Source: Symbiodinium natans
Taxonomy: Eukaryota; Sar; Dinophyceae; Suessiales; Symbiodiniaceae
Direction: 5' to 3'
DNA length: 64,000 nucleotides
Assembly: GCA_905221605.1 (NCBI GenBank)
Contig: CAJNDS010000427.1
Location: 62,001 to 126,000, forward strand
Below, piece by piece: positions 1 through 11,807 of this stretch. Within the stretch, counting starts at the first letter, position 1. Every line of letters begins with the position of its first letter. The position numbers and the translations under genes were made by a program. Under the pieces are notes generated by a model, which saw only the letters and a list, made by a program, of their open reading frames with translations, was not told the DNA's origin and searched no databases.

Positions 1-10
1 TAAACCCAAG

Positions 11-124
11 GAAGCCACGGCGGTTCTGCTGGGAGTCGGGGCGCGCACGGACCTGCAGAACGCACGCGGGAAGACGGCAGTGGACCTGGCCATGGAGTCC
101 GCGACTCCCTCCTACATTGTGCAT
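11..124 (+). CDS. Ankyrin-repeat-like exon (partial gene)
   Basis: An island at the left edge follows an AG acceptor (positions 9-10) and reads openly for 38 codons to a GT donor at 125. The translation includes LLGVGARTDLQNARGKTAVD, the classic second half of an ankyrin repeat (LL..GA..d..n..GkTa.dlA). TTTAGGG repeats begin just downstream, as after many exons here. Ankyrin repeats mediate protein-protein contacts, so this says nothing specific about function. The rest of the gene must lie to the left or in unrecognised islands. Confidence 0.5.
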
Positions 125-220
125 GTCCCTTGGTGGGTTTAGTTTAGGGTTTAGGGTTTAGGGTTTCGGGTTTCGGATTTCGGGTTTCGGGTTTCGGGTT
201 TAGGGTTTAGGGTTTAGGAT

Positions 221-316
221 AGCCCAGTGGGTACCCTTTTCCCTTCCTTTTGGTCCAAAGGTTCCCTTAGAAAGTAGCCAATAGGGTACCCTTATTCGAA
301 TATGGGCTTCTGGGCT
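221..316. repeat. Fold-back element, family 4 (AGCCCAG ends)
   Basis: Begins AGCCCAGTGGGTACCC and ends in the complementary CTGGGCT. Internally, GGGTACCC near the left pairs with GGGTACCC near the right. Related copies lie at 19330-19437 and 54881-54987. Confidence 0.6.
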
Positions 317-1125
317 GCCAAGGCCTTGAAGGATGAGGGAGACGCACGCAGCAAGCTTGTCCAGGAGGTGGCAGAGTTTGTGGAAGGCGAGATGGTTTCA
401 GAATCTTTTTGAGTACGCTTTTCGCGCTATAATATTCTCATGATTGCGCTTTTTTTCGGTTGCACTCAAGCATGGGTATTGGAAATGCCTGCCGGATGCT
501 TTTCATTTCCCGTGTGCACGTGCGATGGGGGTTTCGCGAGTGAAAAGCCGGGAACGCCCCCGCCACAGTGTCACAGGGCCACTTGAATGAGAATCAGTCA
601 CGGCTAACTGCTCTAAGTTAGGGTTCATATATTATACCTATGTATACAGGCTTTTACATATATATACATATATATATATATTTATTTATTTATACATATA
701 TAGAGTCTACAGTACTTCTAGTACAGTTGTGGTTGGTACTGCAGAGTTTTTGGCAGCCGTGCAGACTTTCAGATGCCGCCAATGGCCGTTGAGGTGTAGT
801 TGTGCCTTAGCTTCCATCGATATCGGCGATCAGGCGGCTGAACTTACTCGATTTGTCCTCCACTATCCAGAACCTACAATTTTGCCAGGGGGGTTCAGGG
901 TTTGGGGTTTAGGGTTTCGGGTTTAGGGTCCAGGCTCAAGTAGGTTCTGGAATGTGTCTTGGCTGCAAGACGTCCACTGGTTTCACTCGAGCACAAGGAT
1001 GTTTTGGCGGGCGCTACATGCTTTCACACCCAGCAGGGCTGCTGAACACCCCAAAAGTGGTGACAATGCTGTAAGGTACTGGTACTGACGAGCAAATGCT
1101 GAACAAAAAGCTCCGGCAGGCTCTT

Positions 1126-1448
1126 AGTAGGGAATGGGGGAACTAGGTACCCTACGTCATCTCTTAAAGGACATGTATAGGAGGACATACCCTTATAGGG
1201 ACCCTGTAGAATCCCTTAACCCCCCATACGGACCCTGTAGAATGCATTGAAGGGTATATATCCCTAAGGGTCCATGTATTATTATTTACTTGGGCCCCAA
1301 AGTCCCTACATAGGAGTACTTTAAGGCCCAAGTGTCTACTTAGGCACATGGACCCTTTGGGGACCCTAAACCCCAAAGCCTAAACCCTAAACCCGAAACC
1401 CTGGTATAGTAGGATACAGGGTACTACACAGTCCCTCATTCCCTACTA
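1126..1448. repeat. Fold-back element, family 6, with nested family 1 copy
   Basis: The left end TAGTAGGGAATGGGG and right end CCTCATTCCCTACTA are complementary, and GGTACCC/GGGTACT lie just inside. A family 1 element (1262-1362) and a short CCCTAAA run sit within it. The same ends occur at 28507-28634 and 30478-30550. Confidence 0.6.
1262..1362. repeat. Fold-back element, family 1
   Basis: About 100 bp, with ends CCCTAAGGGTCCATGTA and CACATGGACCCTTTGGGG, and inner arms TACTTGGGCC and GGCCCAAGT. It is one of seven copies in the window. Confidence 0.75.
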
Positions 1449-2030
1449 ATCGCCAGTAAGTTGCTTGCAGGCCATGGCAGCATCTGTCTTCGGGTGTAGA
1501 GGCTACCACTGTCAGTTTGAGTTTAGGGTTTAGGGTTTAGGGTTGAGGGTTGAGGGTTGAGGGTTGAGGGTTTAGGGTTTAGGGTTTAGGGTTTCGGTTT
1601 CGGGTTTAGGGTTCAGGGTTTAGGGGCGTTTGGTAGGGCTGGCGTGGTCTTACAGGTATCCCTTTAGAAAGTCGTGAAGCCGTGCGGGTTGCCAGCTCTG
1701 TGTAATTACTTGCAGCGATGCATTATGGTCCACACATGTATACGGCTTGTACACACAGTGGCCTAAACTTTGGCCTAAACCCTAAACCCTAAACCCTAAA
1801 CCCTAGACCCTAAACCCTAAACCCTAAACCCTGAACCCTAAACCCTAAACCCTGAACCCCAAACCCTACGACGCCAGGCAGCTCTGGAAGCCTACTTTTG
1901 CCGGTACCGTCCTAGAAGTTTACAGAAGCAGTGCACCAAAATACCCATTGAGGCACGAAGACCTCAAGTCCTAACATCTCAAGCCTGCACCTTACAGTTC
2001 TCCAGCATGTGAATCTTTCACCTGGCCCTA

Positions 2031-2111
2031 AACCCTAAACCCTAAACCCTAAACCCTAAACCCTAAACCCTAAACCCTAAACCCTAAACCCTAAACCCTA
2101 AACCCTAAACC
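2031..2111. repeat. CCCTAAA telomere-type array
   Basis: About eleven near-perfect tandem CCCTAAA heptamers, directly before a possible exon at 2130. Confidence 0.95.
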
Positions 2112-2129
2112 CCTTGCCTTAAGGTTTAG

Positions 2130-2220
2130 TTGGGGCGCTCCTGTACTTCTTCATGCGCCTCGTCGACATTGGGCAGTCGCTCCTGGTGGTTGGCGCGGGC
2201 ATTGACTTGTTATGCTTTTG
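2130..2220 (+). CDS. Possible exon with hydrophobic segments
   Basis: Follows an AG at 2128-2129 and reads openly, including LLYFFMRLVDIG and LLVVGAGIDLLCFW, two hydrophobic stretches that could be membrane helices. A GT donor may follow. A CCCTAAA array lies just upstream. No family was recognised, and a chance open frame cannot be excluded. Confidence 0.25.
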
Positions 2221-2546
2221 GGTGCAGGGTTCTGTTGAACCTTTAACAAGTCGGACTGTGTGTGTCTGTTGCTCAGCCATCTCTCTGTTTGTTTTCTTCT
2301 GTTTTTGCTCGGCCAGTCACGTGCCGAAGCAAATACGAAAGCGCCCATGCACCTGCCTGGAAGGGGCCCTCCCGCCAGTGAGTGGGTGACTGGGTGCATG
2401 CTGAACAAAATAGCAACAGGGCTGCTTTGGCGCGCAAACCACCCAAAACCCAACAATCCTAAAGCCCAACCCTACACCAAAACCTTAATTCGACACCCGA
2501 AGCTCTAGCACTGATCCTAATCCCTAAACCTTAGTCCGAGGATCTG

Positions 2547-2553
2547 ATGAAAA

Positions 2554-2590
<37 letters not shown>
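2547..2590. repeat. Poly-G tract
   Basis: An uninterrupted G run of about 44 bases, then CC. Similar runs occur at 3290-3440 (interrupted), 17947-17983, 31069-31090 and 45966-45982, and a C run at 41510-41544. Confidence 0.9.
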
Positions 2591-2592
<2 letters not shown>

Positions 2593-2950
2593 ACCCCCCT
2601 CCCCCTGCCCGACAGGGGTCGCCTTTAGGGTTTGGGGTTATTTCCTGGGCTGGTTTGTTTGGGGGTTGGGCGAGAGGTGGGCGGAAAGTCCCCGTAAGGG
2701 GTAGGTCAGGAGCGAACGATTCGGGCATCGATCCTGGATGCGAGGAATCGCAGTGTTCTGCTGCAGCCTCCAACTCCAAACAATCCGAGAGCACGTGGGG
2801 GCATTTGCTTACTTAACTTTGTGGTACTTTACCCTAACTTTAGATCCTTACCCTTTTGGGGTTCATTGGTTTTCTTAATAACGCAGCTAAAAGTTTAATT
2901 TATAGCTACCCTCCTGAGTGCAGCCAAGTTAAGCCTCAAGCAATTCAAAA

Positions 2951-3042
2951 GCACCTCATGATTATATACATGGGCCCCCAAGTCCCTATATAGGAAGTAC
3001 TTAAAGGCCCAAGTAATCCCTATTGAGGTACATGGATCCTGC
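2951..3042. repeat. Fold-back element, family 1 (degenerate)
   Basis: Keeps the core ATGGGCCCCCAAGTCCCTAT, GGAAGTACTTAAAGGCCCA and the right end GGTACATGGATCC. The left end is eroded. Confidence 0.6.
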
Positions 3043-3667
3043 GGTTTACTTAACCCTAAACCCTAAATTTAAGAGCCTCCGGCTCAAGCCGCCGACCCCG
3101 CTGGAGCATAGTTGAAAGGTTTAAACGCGCTCGTCAGCTCAAAGGATGCCCAAAAAGTTGATGTGCTTGAGCCTCTGTGAAACGTTGGGACCCAAACAGG
3201 AGCTGAAGCCAGCTTGAAGGCCAGGGCAGCCCCATGAATTGGGTAGGGGGGGGGTAGGGGGTTGGGGGGGTAGGGGGGTAGGGGGGGGGGGTGGGGGGGG
3301 GGTAGGGTGGGTTGAGGGGGGGTAGGGGGGGGGGGTCTGTCAGGGCTCAGGCGCAAAACGCCTAGACAGGCCCGGATTGTCCGGACATCGGGGGGGTAGG
3401 GGGGGGGTAGGGGGGGGGGGGGGGTAGGGGGGGGAAGGGTCCCATCCGCCAGGGTCGGCGGACCCTAAACCCTAAACCCGAAACCCTAAACCCTAAACCC
3501 TAAACCCTAAACCCTAAACCCTAAACCCTACACCCTAAACCCTAAACCCTAAACCAAGCAATTCAAAATGTCCCTGCTTATCCTCATCTCGTGGAGCCGC
3601 CGATCTCCATCAGGGGAGAGGGGGGGGGGGGGGGTGCTTCATTATTCCATGTAGCCTTCAGCACTTC

Positions 3668-3777
3668 CCCTAAGGGTCCATGAACCTCATTATTATATAC
3701 TTGGGCCCCACAGTTCTTATATGGGAAGTACTTTAAGGCCCAGGTATATAATAATAAGGTACATGGACCCTTAGGGT
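3668..3777. repeat. Fold-back element, family 1
   Basis: Ends CCCTAAGGGTCCATGAACC and GGTACATGGACCCTTAGGG are nearly perfect inverted repeats. The inner arms TTATTATATACTTGGGCC and GGCCCAGGTATATAATAA extend the pairing almost to the centre. Confidence 0.8.
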
Positions 3778-4060
3778 TCCACTTGCTGGAGCCCCTGGGC
3801 TTTGTTTCTATAAATCTTAGGTGTTTTTGTTTTGGTTGCGCATGTTCGGGGGGCTTGGCTCCTGTAATGGAAAGCAGTCTTCCCGGAGAGTTCGGGCCAA
3901 AAATGTGTGTGTGTGTTTTTTTTTTTTATCAGTTTTTTTTATCAGATCCTCGGATTATTAAAAAAGCCCTAGTCACTAAAGCTAGGAAGGCCTTGGGACA
4001 TTTTCCCTTTATTGGGTTCAAGAGGATCATCTTCCGGACTCTTCTTCAGAGGGTTTTAAG

Positions 4061-4152
4061 TTGGGATGTTCCCCCTTATACCGACAGTCTTTAATAGGGA
4101 TTAGAGTACCCCCGATTAAGGACTGACTGTTAGTATAACGGTGAAAATCCCA
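4061..4152. repeat. Fold-back element, family 2
   Basis: Left end TTGGGATGTTCCCCCTTATA; the right end is eroded. Inside are ACAGTCTTTAATAGGGATTA and TAAGGACTGACTGTTAGTAT. Compare 15085-15185 and 26819-26902. Confidence 0.55.
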
Positions 4153-4854
4153 ATTTTAAAGTTTTAAGAAAGCCAAGCCTAAACCCTAAACCCTAAACCC
4201 TAAACCCTAAACCTTAAGCCCTAAACCCTAAACCCGGCAAGATTCGCGTGAGGTGCTCCTGGGCCTCAGGCAACAAAGCGGGTTTCGCCCAGCCCGGCCC
4301 TTGAAGTGTTGAGGGTTTTAGCGTTTTAGGGTTTAGGGTTTTAGGGTTTTAGGGTTTAGGGTTCAGGGTTTAGGGTTTAGGGTTTAAGGTTCACAAGTGT
4401 TGTGGTCTCGTGCTTGGGGCTCATGGGTTTAGGGTTCAGGGTTCAGGGTTTAGGGCTCAGATAGTTTCTTTAGGGGTTCATGGTTTTTTGGGATTTAGGG
4501 TGTTTACTGTTTACGGCTTTTAGGGTTTGAAGGTTTTAGGGTTTGGGGTTCAATGTTAACGTTACGGTTAAGGTTTAAGGTTTGTGGGTTGGGGTGGAAA
4601 AGTTTAGGGACTAGGCCCTTGGGGTTCTACCACTAGGGTTCCGGGCTAGGACCCCTGTGATATCCTGCGTCTCTTTGTTTTTTCAATGACAAGTAACACC
4701 CTTTCTAAGTTATAGGGTTTAGGGTTTAGGGTTCATTGACTTAGAGAGTTGGGCTTCGGGCTCTGAAAACAACAGCGTTGGCGCGCCCGAAGCACGTTCA
4801 CTGAGCCGGCCGTTCATGTCCCAAGTGTGTTTAGCAAACAAGTCTGAACCCCAG

Positions 4855-5000
4855 ACCCCAAACCCCAAACCCCAAACCCCAAACCCTAAACCCTAAACCA
4901 AACCCTAAACCCTAAACCCTAAACCCTAAACCCTAAACCCTAAACCCTAAACCCTAAACCCTAAACCCTAAACCCTAAACCCTAAACCCTAAACCTACCC
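4855..5000. repeat. CCCTAAA/CCCCAAA telomere-type array
   Basis: Begins as CCCCAAA variant units and becomes pure CCCTAAA for about 17 units. Confidence 0.95.
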
Positions 5001-5203
5001 CTGAACCCTAAACCCGGCAGTCCTCAGACCCCAAACTCGGACAACCTTATCAGGTGTAAGCTTGGTGAGCCCCCAAAAACCCCGCAAGGCCCTTAAGGGG
5101 TCTAGGGTTTAGGGTTTAGGTTTAAGGGTTTAGGGTTTAGGGCTTAGGGTTTAGGGCTTAGGGTTTAGGGTTTAGGGTTTAGGGTGTAGGGTTTAGGGTT
5201 TAG

Positions 5204-5311
5204 GGTAAGGGTCCAGGTACCCAAATATGGAATACTTGGGCCTTAAAGTACTTCCTCTATAGGGACTTTGGGGCCCAAGTATATAATGATAAGGTACATG
5301 GACCTTTAGGG
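5204..5311. repeat. Fold-back element, family 1
   Basis: Reads AAGGGTCCAGGTACCC at the left and GGTACATGGACCTTTAGGG at the right, with the family core TACTTGGGCCTTAAAGTACT between. Confidence 0.75.
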
Positions 5312-6917
5312 TATTGAGGTAAAATCCTCCCCAAACCCAAAAACCCTAAACCCTAAACCCGGCGGACCCTCAAAACCCAGCCAAAATCCCAGGAAAGTTC
5401 TGAAAAACCCTGAAAAACCCTCACAGCCCTCAAATTTTGGAAAACCCTGGAAAATCCTGGAAAAGCCGGAGATTTCCGAACCCTGAAAATTCTGAAAAAA
5501 CCATGAATACCCAGGCAAAATGGGATGCTTCAGCAGGCCTGGGGGGGAGGATCTCCTTGTGCTGGTGCTTTGTTGTCGGGTTCTGGTTAGGCCCTTTTGG
5601 GGAGTTCAGGAGGTTTAAGGGGGCCTTGACTTTTTTGTGGGCTTTGGGGTTGTTGGATTTCGGCGGGGGATACGTGGTTTAGGAATTCATGTTTTAGGCC
5701 TGCTCAGCTTCAAGCCTTGAGAGCTGTTGCGGGACGCAGTCCCCTACATAGCCACAAGCAGGCGTTGCCATGCGTCGGGTTAGTTCATGTGTCATAGATA
5801 TAACCCTGAACCCTAAGCCCTAAACCCTAAACTCTAAACCCATAAACCCTAAACCTTAAACTTAAACCCTGACATTTCGGGTTGGTTGGTCAGGAGCCGA
5901 TGTGGCAAATGCAGGGCTCCCAAAGGCACCCCCCACGCTCTGGACATGCTCCAACAACCTAAAGGGTTGAGGGTTTAGCGTCTAGGTGTGGGAGGTTTAG
6001 GGGTCGGGCCTTTGGGGTCCTGGGCCCTTAGAAATAGGCAGCCGAACACACCTTTCAGAAAAGGCCCGGAAAAGGCGACTTGTTTCGCATCTCTAGGACC
6101 AAAAACAGAAGAATCCTTCCACCGAGACTGCGGGGGGCGTTCATGCTCGGACTCTTTACACTGTTGACCCTAAACCCCAAACCCTAAACCCCAAACCATA
6201 AACCCCAAACCCTAAACCCCAATTCCTAAACTCCCTGAGAGATTCGGGCGCGAGGGAAAGTAGTCTGAGACAAACCCTAAACCCTAAACCCTAAACCCTA
6301 AACCCTAAAGCCCTGGAGAGCTAAAGAGCGCTCCACAGAGGCCCTGGGACGGGCCCTGCACCCTGTTTCGGGCTTTAGGGTTTTGGGGCTTATAGGGTTT
6401 AGGGTTTAGGGTTTAGGGTTTAGGGTTTAGGGTTTAGGGTTTATTTGGGGTTTAGGGTTTAGGAATTAGGATTTTGGGTTTAGGGTTTCGGGCAGCCGAA
6501 ACCCTCAACCAGGCCGCGTATCCACCAGCAGGCTGGCCAAATCAAGGCCATGAGGAGACTTCAGTGAGTTTGATGGTCTTTGGGGAAAGAAACCCTGGTT
6601 CTGGGTATAGGGTTTAGCTTTATGGGTTTTTGAGTTTGGGGTTTAGGGTTTAGGGTTTAGGGTTTTAGGGTTTAGGGGTCCTAAACCCCAAGCCCTACTG
6701 AGGGTTTCGGGTTACTTTGCTTCGGCCCATGGTTGGCATTGGGTCTATGTGGGAGGTCACGGGTACCCAAACAAGGCATCTGATCATTCCCTCAACGCCG
6801 GCAAAACTCTCGTCGGTTCTTTAGCCCTAAACCCTAAACCCTAAACCCTAAACCCTAAACCCTAAACCCTAAACCCTAAACCCTAAACCCTAAACCCTAA
6901 ACCCTTCTACCTTCTAC

Positions 6918-7070
6918 TCTAAGGGTAGTTGCATGGACCCTCAGCGCGGTCCCTTACCTCCTGTAAAGGTTTCTGAAGTATGGGCCCTTGGGTTTTGTAG
7001 GGTATATAAGGAGTATAAAAGGGGTCCGATTTTAAGGCCCATATCAAGGGACCATGTATAACTGCTCTTT
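6918..7070. repeat. Fold-back element, family 3
   Basis: About 150 bp with complementary ends GGTAGTTGCATGGACC and GGGACCATGTATAACTGC. The core has GTATGGGCCCTTGGG and TTAAGGCCCATAT. Relatives lie at 11648-11807, 20712-20854, 23103-23262 and 55083-55217. Confidence 0.65.
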
Positions 7071-7969
7071 TGATCTCTGAGGTCGACCTGTTGGGCTGGA
7101 TTCGTTTTTTTTGCGTTGCGGGGCTGGCTTCAGAAAGTTCAGCCAAAGTGGAGAGAGCTGCAGCTACGACTTCTGGGGTTTAGGGTTTTAGGGTTTAGGG
7201 TTTTAGGGCTTTAGGCTTTAGGGTTTAGGGTTTAGGGTTTTAGGGTTTTAGGGTTTTAGGGTTTAGGGTTTAGGGTTTTAGGGCTTTAGGGTTTTAGGGT
7301 TTAGGGTTTAGGGTTTTAGGGTTTTAGGGTTTAGGGTTTGGGGTTGCCAAAGTGGAGAAAGAAGTGCAGGGCGCATGATTCCCTGCCAGGTGCCATGGCT
7401 GGTGGCTTCCAGGCTCCTCGCACGTCGCGGGGGGGCCCAGAATCGTACCCTACCTTAACAACCCACAACCTACTTTTTTTTGTAGGTTACCTAAGAATCC
7501 TATAAGGGGTGTTAGAAGAAGAACCTACAAAAAAGTAGGTCTTGGGTTCTTAAGGTACACCCCAAGCCCTCAACCCCTGTAAGGATCCAAAAGTAGAACC
7601 CCCAATCGTGCCCTATACTACTCCTTAGGGGATCAACTTTTTGGATCCTCCCGGGTCTGGGTATGGCTTCAGGAGATGCCATGGTGCATGGGTTCTTTCG
7701 CCTCCTGGCACATAGGCTGAGTAGGTTGCACGATAAACGCCACTTCACTAGCTTTTTGAGGACACCAAATTATAAAATATCCAGTAGTTCCATGACATAC
7801 TCCCGTACAACTAGTTGAAACAGCTCCAAAGCGCACGAATATCCCCATCTATCATGAGTTACGGAGATGCTCTTGCACAACACAGCTGCTCTCTAAACAG
7901 GGATCCTTGATTCCTAGGTATGCCCAGCGCACCAGCTACGCGCAGGCCAGCTGCTAACACGGGGAGGGA

Positions 7970-8006
7970 GGGAGAGAGAGAGAGAGGGAGAGAGAGAGAG
8001 AGAGAG
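7970..8006. repeat. GA microsatellite
   Basis: A run of GAGAGAGAG with occasional GGG. Confidence 0.9.
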
Positions 8007-8671
8007 TGTTTGAGGAAAGGTTCAGTTGCTGGGAGGGGGAGGTTGTTGCGTGGGGGACTGAGGGGGAAGGAGGCGGCAATGTCTTCTCAGCCACGGTGAT
8101 TAAAGTCACGTAATTCACTTGGCCCAGTAGAGGACGGGGCCAAGGATGCGTTACGGGAGGACTTCGGCGGTTTCATCCCTAAACCCTAAACCCTAAACCC
8201 TAAAGGGATGATTGGTTGTAGCGGTTGGGCCTGCAGCTCAACTTGCCCCCCTCTCAACGTGCTGTTCGTTTCAGTTGGGGGGTTTCGAGTGTTGGAGAGG
8301 GGGGCAGGCAGCCAAGACCCTAAACCCTAAACCCTAAACCCTAAGCCCTGAACCCTAAACCCTAAACCCTAACCCCTAACCGTGTTCCAACTGAGAGAAG
8401 ATGGAATCTCAAAATAAGTGTTCTTGCCTTCATTGCCTGATAACAGAGATGAGATTCCTGCTGTTCACACTGGGGAGGCTTAGTTCGTGGGTGGGGTGAA
8501 ACAAATCCGAACTAATCCGTGCTTTTTTTCTTCCCTGGAGTGCTTCTAGATCCCACTATGTAGGGATGAGGGGATGATATCGGAACCCCCCCGCCCCCCC
8601 ACGAGTCAACGTTTCGTCGCCACAGCACGTGGGGGCGCGCAGACGCGCGGGGGCTTCGGCCCTCAAGCCCC

Positions 8672-8672
8672 A

Positions 8673-8716
<44 letters not shown>

Positions 8717-8737
8717 GAGCGAGAAAAAAAGAAAGAG

Positions 8738-8772
<35 letters not shown>

Positions 8773-8880
8773 GAGCGAGAAAAAAAGAAAGAGAGAAAGA
8801 GAGAAAGAAAGAAAGAGAGAAAGAAAGAAAGAAAGAAAGAAATAAAGAAAGAAAGAAATAAAGAAAGAAATAAATAAATA
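8672..8880. repeat. GAAA tetranucleotide microsatellite
   Basis: About 200 bp of GAAA repeats with GAGA and AATA interruptions. It produces long lysine/glutamate/arginine open frames on the plus strand that are not genes. Confidence 0.97.
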
Positions 8881-9044
8881 GAGTTAAAAGAGAGAGGGAG
8901 AGAGCGAAAGGAAACCTCCGGACACTTCCGGGGGGAAACCGGCTCAGCGCCCTAAGCCACCAACCCACCCTACACAGTCATACACATATACTATGACATA
9001 TACATCTGCATGCATATGCATATACATCTGTATACTTTCACACA

Positions 9045-9175
9045 CACACATACATACATACATACATACATACATACATACATACATACATACATACATA
9101 CATACATACATACATACATACATACATACATACATACATACATACATACATACATACATACATACATACATACAT
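9045..9175. repeat. CATA tetranucleotide microsatellite
   Basis: About 32 near-perfect ACAT units. The open frames across it on both strands (HTYI and CMYV repeats) are artefacts. Confidence 0.97.
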
Positions 9176-11519
9176 GTGTGTGTGTCGACAAGGATATCAG
9201 CAGGGGGAAGAGTCGCGGAGAAGGTAGAGGACCTTAGTTGAGGGAGTTGTTGCATGTTCCCCCTCAAGTGCTACGCTAAACCCTAAACCCTAAACCCTAA
9301 ACCCTACACCCTGAACCCTGAACCCTGAACCCTAAACCCTGAACCCTACACCCTGAACCCTAAACCCTAAACCCTAAACCCTCAACCCTAAACCCTAAAC
9401 CGTAACCCTAAACCCTAAACCCTAAACCCTAAGCCCTAAACCCTAAACCCTCCGCTTGGGTTCGAGGCCGGCGGCTTCCAGTCCATCCGCCAGGCTGCTG
9501 GGGGCTCCGGCCCTGGCAGGGGTTTAGGGTTTAGGGTTTAGGGTTTAGGGTTTAGGGTTTAGGGTTTAGGGTTTAGGGTTTAGGGTTCAGGGTTGAGGGT
9601 TGAGGGTTGAGGGTTTAGGGCTTAGGGCTTAGGGTTTAGGGTTTAGCTCGTCCAAGCGGACTAGGGCTTAGGAGTTTATGAGTTTAGGGTCCTACACCCT
9701 AAACCCGAATTAAACCCTAAACCCGAATTAAACCCTAAACCCCGAAACCCTTAAACTCCTAAACCCCTAAACCCTAAACCCTAGGAGTTGAGGGGTGCAA
9801 TGTTGCAGCCTCTCTAATGCGTTTCCACCTCTCCTCCCCCCCCACCCCCCCAGAGCAGTCCGAGCCCTCTTCGGCCCTCTTTGTTGTTTTTCTTTGCGGG
9901 GAGAAAGGGGGGGGGGGGGTTGGGGTTAGGGTTTAGGGTTTAGGGTTTAGGGTTTAGGGTTTAGGGTTCAGGGTTTAGGGTTTAGGGTTGAATTCGGGTT
10001 TAGGGTTACAATGTTTAGCGAAAAAGGAGCCGCTCCCTGAGCAACCCTTTCGATTTGCAACGCGCGCCGCTTACATATTCTCACGACGCGGGTTCAGGGT
10101 TTAGGGTTTAGGGTTTAGGGTTTAGGGCTTAGAGTTTAGAGTTTGGGAAGGGCCCTCCACACTTCACTTTTGCGTTGGGGATCCCTCAAGCACGGGCTCG
10201 CTCTTGAATACCCAGGCAAACGCATAGGGCCCAGAAGTGATAGAGGTTATGACGTCTTGGGTGAGTTTCCGGACTGTCCAGAACGATCTCATGCCCTTCA
10301 GCTGACACCTGAAAGTCCTACGCCCAAGGGGGATATGCGCAGCCTGCGTATGGTCTGCAGGAGACCCAGTGACGTGTGGGAGGTGGAGGTCTTCTTGTGG
10401 GTTCAGGGCTCAAGTTTTTTGAGGTTCGGTTCGTTTCCTTGTTTCGGCTACAATGAAGGGTGAGAACTTCTTGGGCTTACTGGCTAGTTAACACACTGTT
10501 TAAAACTAGACAAGACCCTAAGCGAGTTGTCAACGCTTGCCCCGCTTCGCTTGGCTTGCCCTGACACATGAACCTTGGGAGGTTCCGGGCTTAGGATTTA
10601 GGGTTTAGGGTTTAGGGTTTAGGGTTTAGGGTTCCACCTTCATGTCCTGTGATCAGATTTACCTTCCAGGGGACCCCCAAGATGTAGCAGTACTCTGACT
10701 CGCTGCTGTACATGGCAGCAGCCTGAACCCGGAATTTCCGGTAATCAAACTCGACATTCATTCTAACACTAAACCCTAAACCCTAAACCCTAGCGCTAAG
10801 CCCTAAACCCTAACTACCCACAACCCCTTCACTCTGAGATCTTCAGCTTGGCTTGCTGTCATGATTTAGGGCGTTCGCCGGTGCAAGAACCCGACCTGTC
10901 CCACGTCTCGGCTGAGTCCTAAACCCTAAGCCCAAAACCCTAAACCCTAAACCCTAAACCCTAAGCCCTAAACCCTAAACCCTAAACTGCCGAGGCATTC
11001 AAGCCCCTACCAACGTGAGACTCAGCGGCTTCTGTCTGTCAATGACTTGGCCTAGGCTAGGGTTTAGGGAGTTTAGGGAGTTTAGGGAGGTTAGGGACTT
11101 TAGGGAGTTTAGGGAGTTTAGGGAGTTTAGGGAGTTTGGGGAGTTTCGGGTAGCAGGATGCAGGTCCTTAGCAGCAAGCAGCTCGCTTTCCGGCAGATGG
11201 CGCCCGCGCGTCTCTGGCTGACATGGGCACAACAAGCAAAGTACTTCTTGACAGCCCTACAGAACTAGACCCTAAACCCTAAACTCTAGACCCTAACCCC
11301 TATCCCCTAAACCCCTAAACCCTAAACCGCTAATCCGCGAAACCCTGAACACCGAAGCCCTAAACCCTGGAAAGCCAGCTGTTGCCCACAGGCCATGCGC
11401 TTCGCTAACGGTGTCAGCTTGCAAATGCAAGGGGCGGCTTCGAAAAGATTGGCATGGAATCGTCGACCCAAAACCCGGAAACCTAAAACCTAAACCCCGA
11501 ACCTAAACCCTAAACTCTA

Positions 11520-11625
11520 AACCCTAAACCCTAAACCCTAAACCCTAAACCCTAAACCCTAAACCCTAAACCCTAAACCCTAAACCCTAAACCCTAAACC
11601 CTAAACCCTAAACCCTAAACCCTAA
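11520..11625. repeat. CCCTAAA telomere-type array
   Basis: About 15 uninterrupted heptamers. Confidence 0.95.
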
Positions 11626-11647
11626 ACCTAGCATCCTGACGCCCTTA

Positions 11648-11807
11648 GACTCTAGGGGTAGTTACATGGGCCCTGAAGAGAGGAGGTCCCTTGCCTCCTC
11701 TAAAGGGTTCTGAAGGATAGGCCCCTTAATCAGTATAGGGGACATACGGGGTATAGGGGTCCCCTTTTACAAGCACGTATAGAGGGACCATGAGACTGCA
11801 CTTAGAA
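11648..11807. repeat. Fold-back element, family 3
   Basis: Ends CTAGGGGTAGTTACATGGG and GGGACCATGAGACTGCACTT; core GGTCCCTTGCCTCCTC near the left and GGGGTCCCCTTTTAC near the right. Confidence 0.65.

Noticed and set aside
8574-8968. Long open frames rich in K/E/R (plus) and S/F/L (minus)
   Set aside because: They are translations of the GAAA microsatellite.
8944-9267. Open frames of CMYV, HTYI and similar repeats on both strands
   Set aside because: They are translations of the CATA microsatellite.
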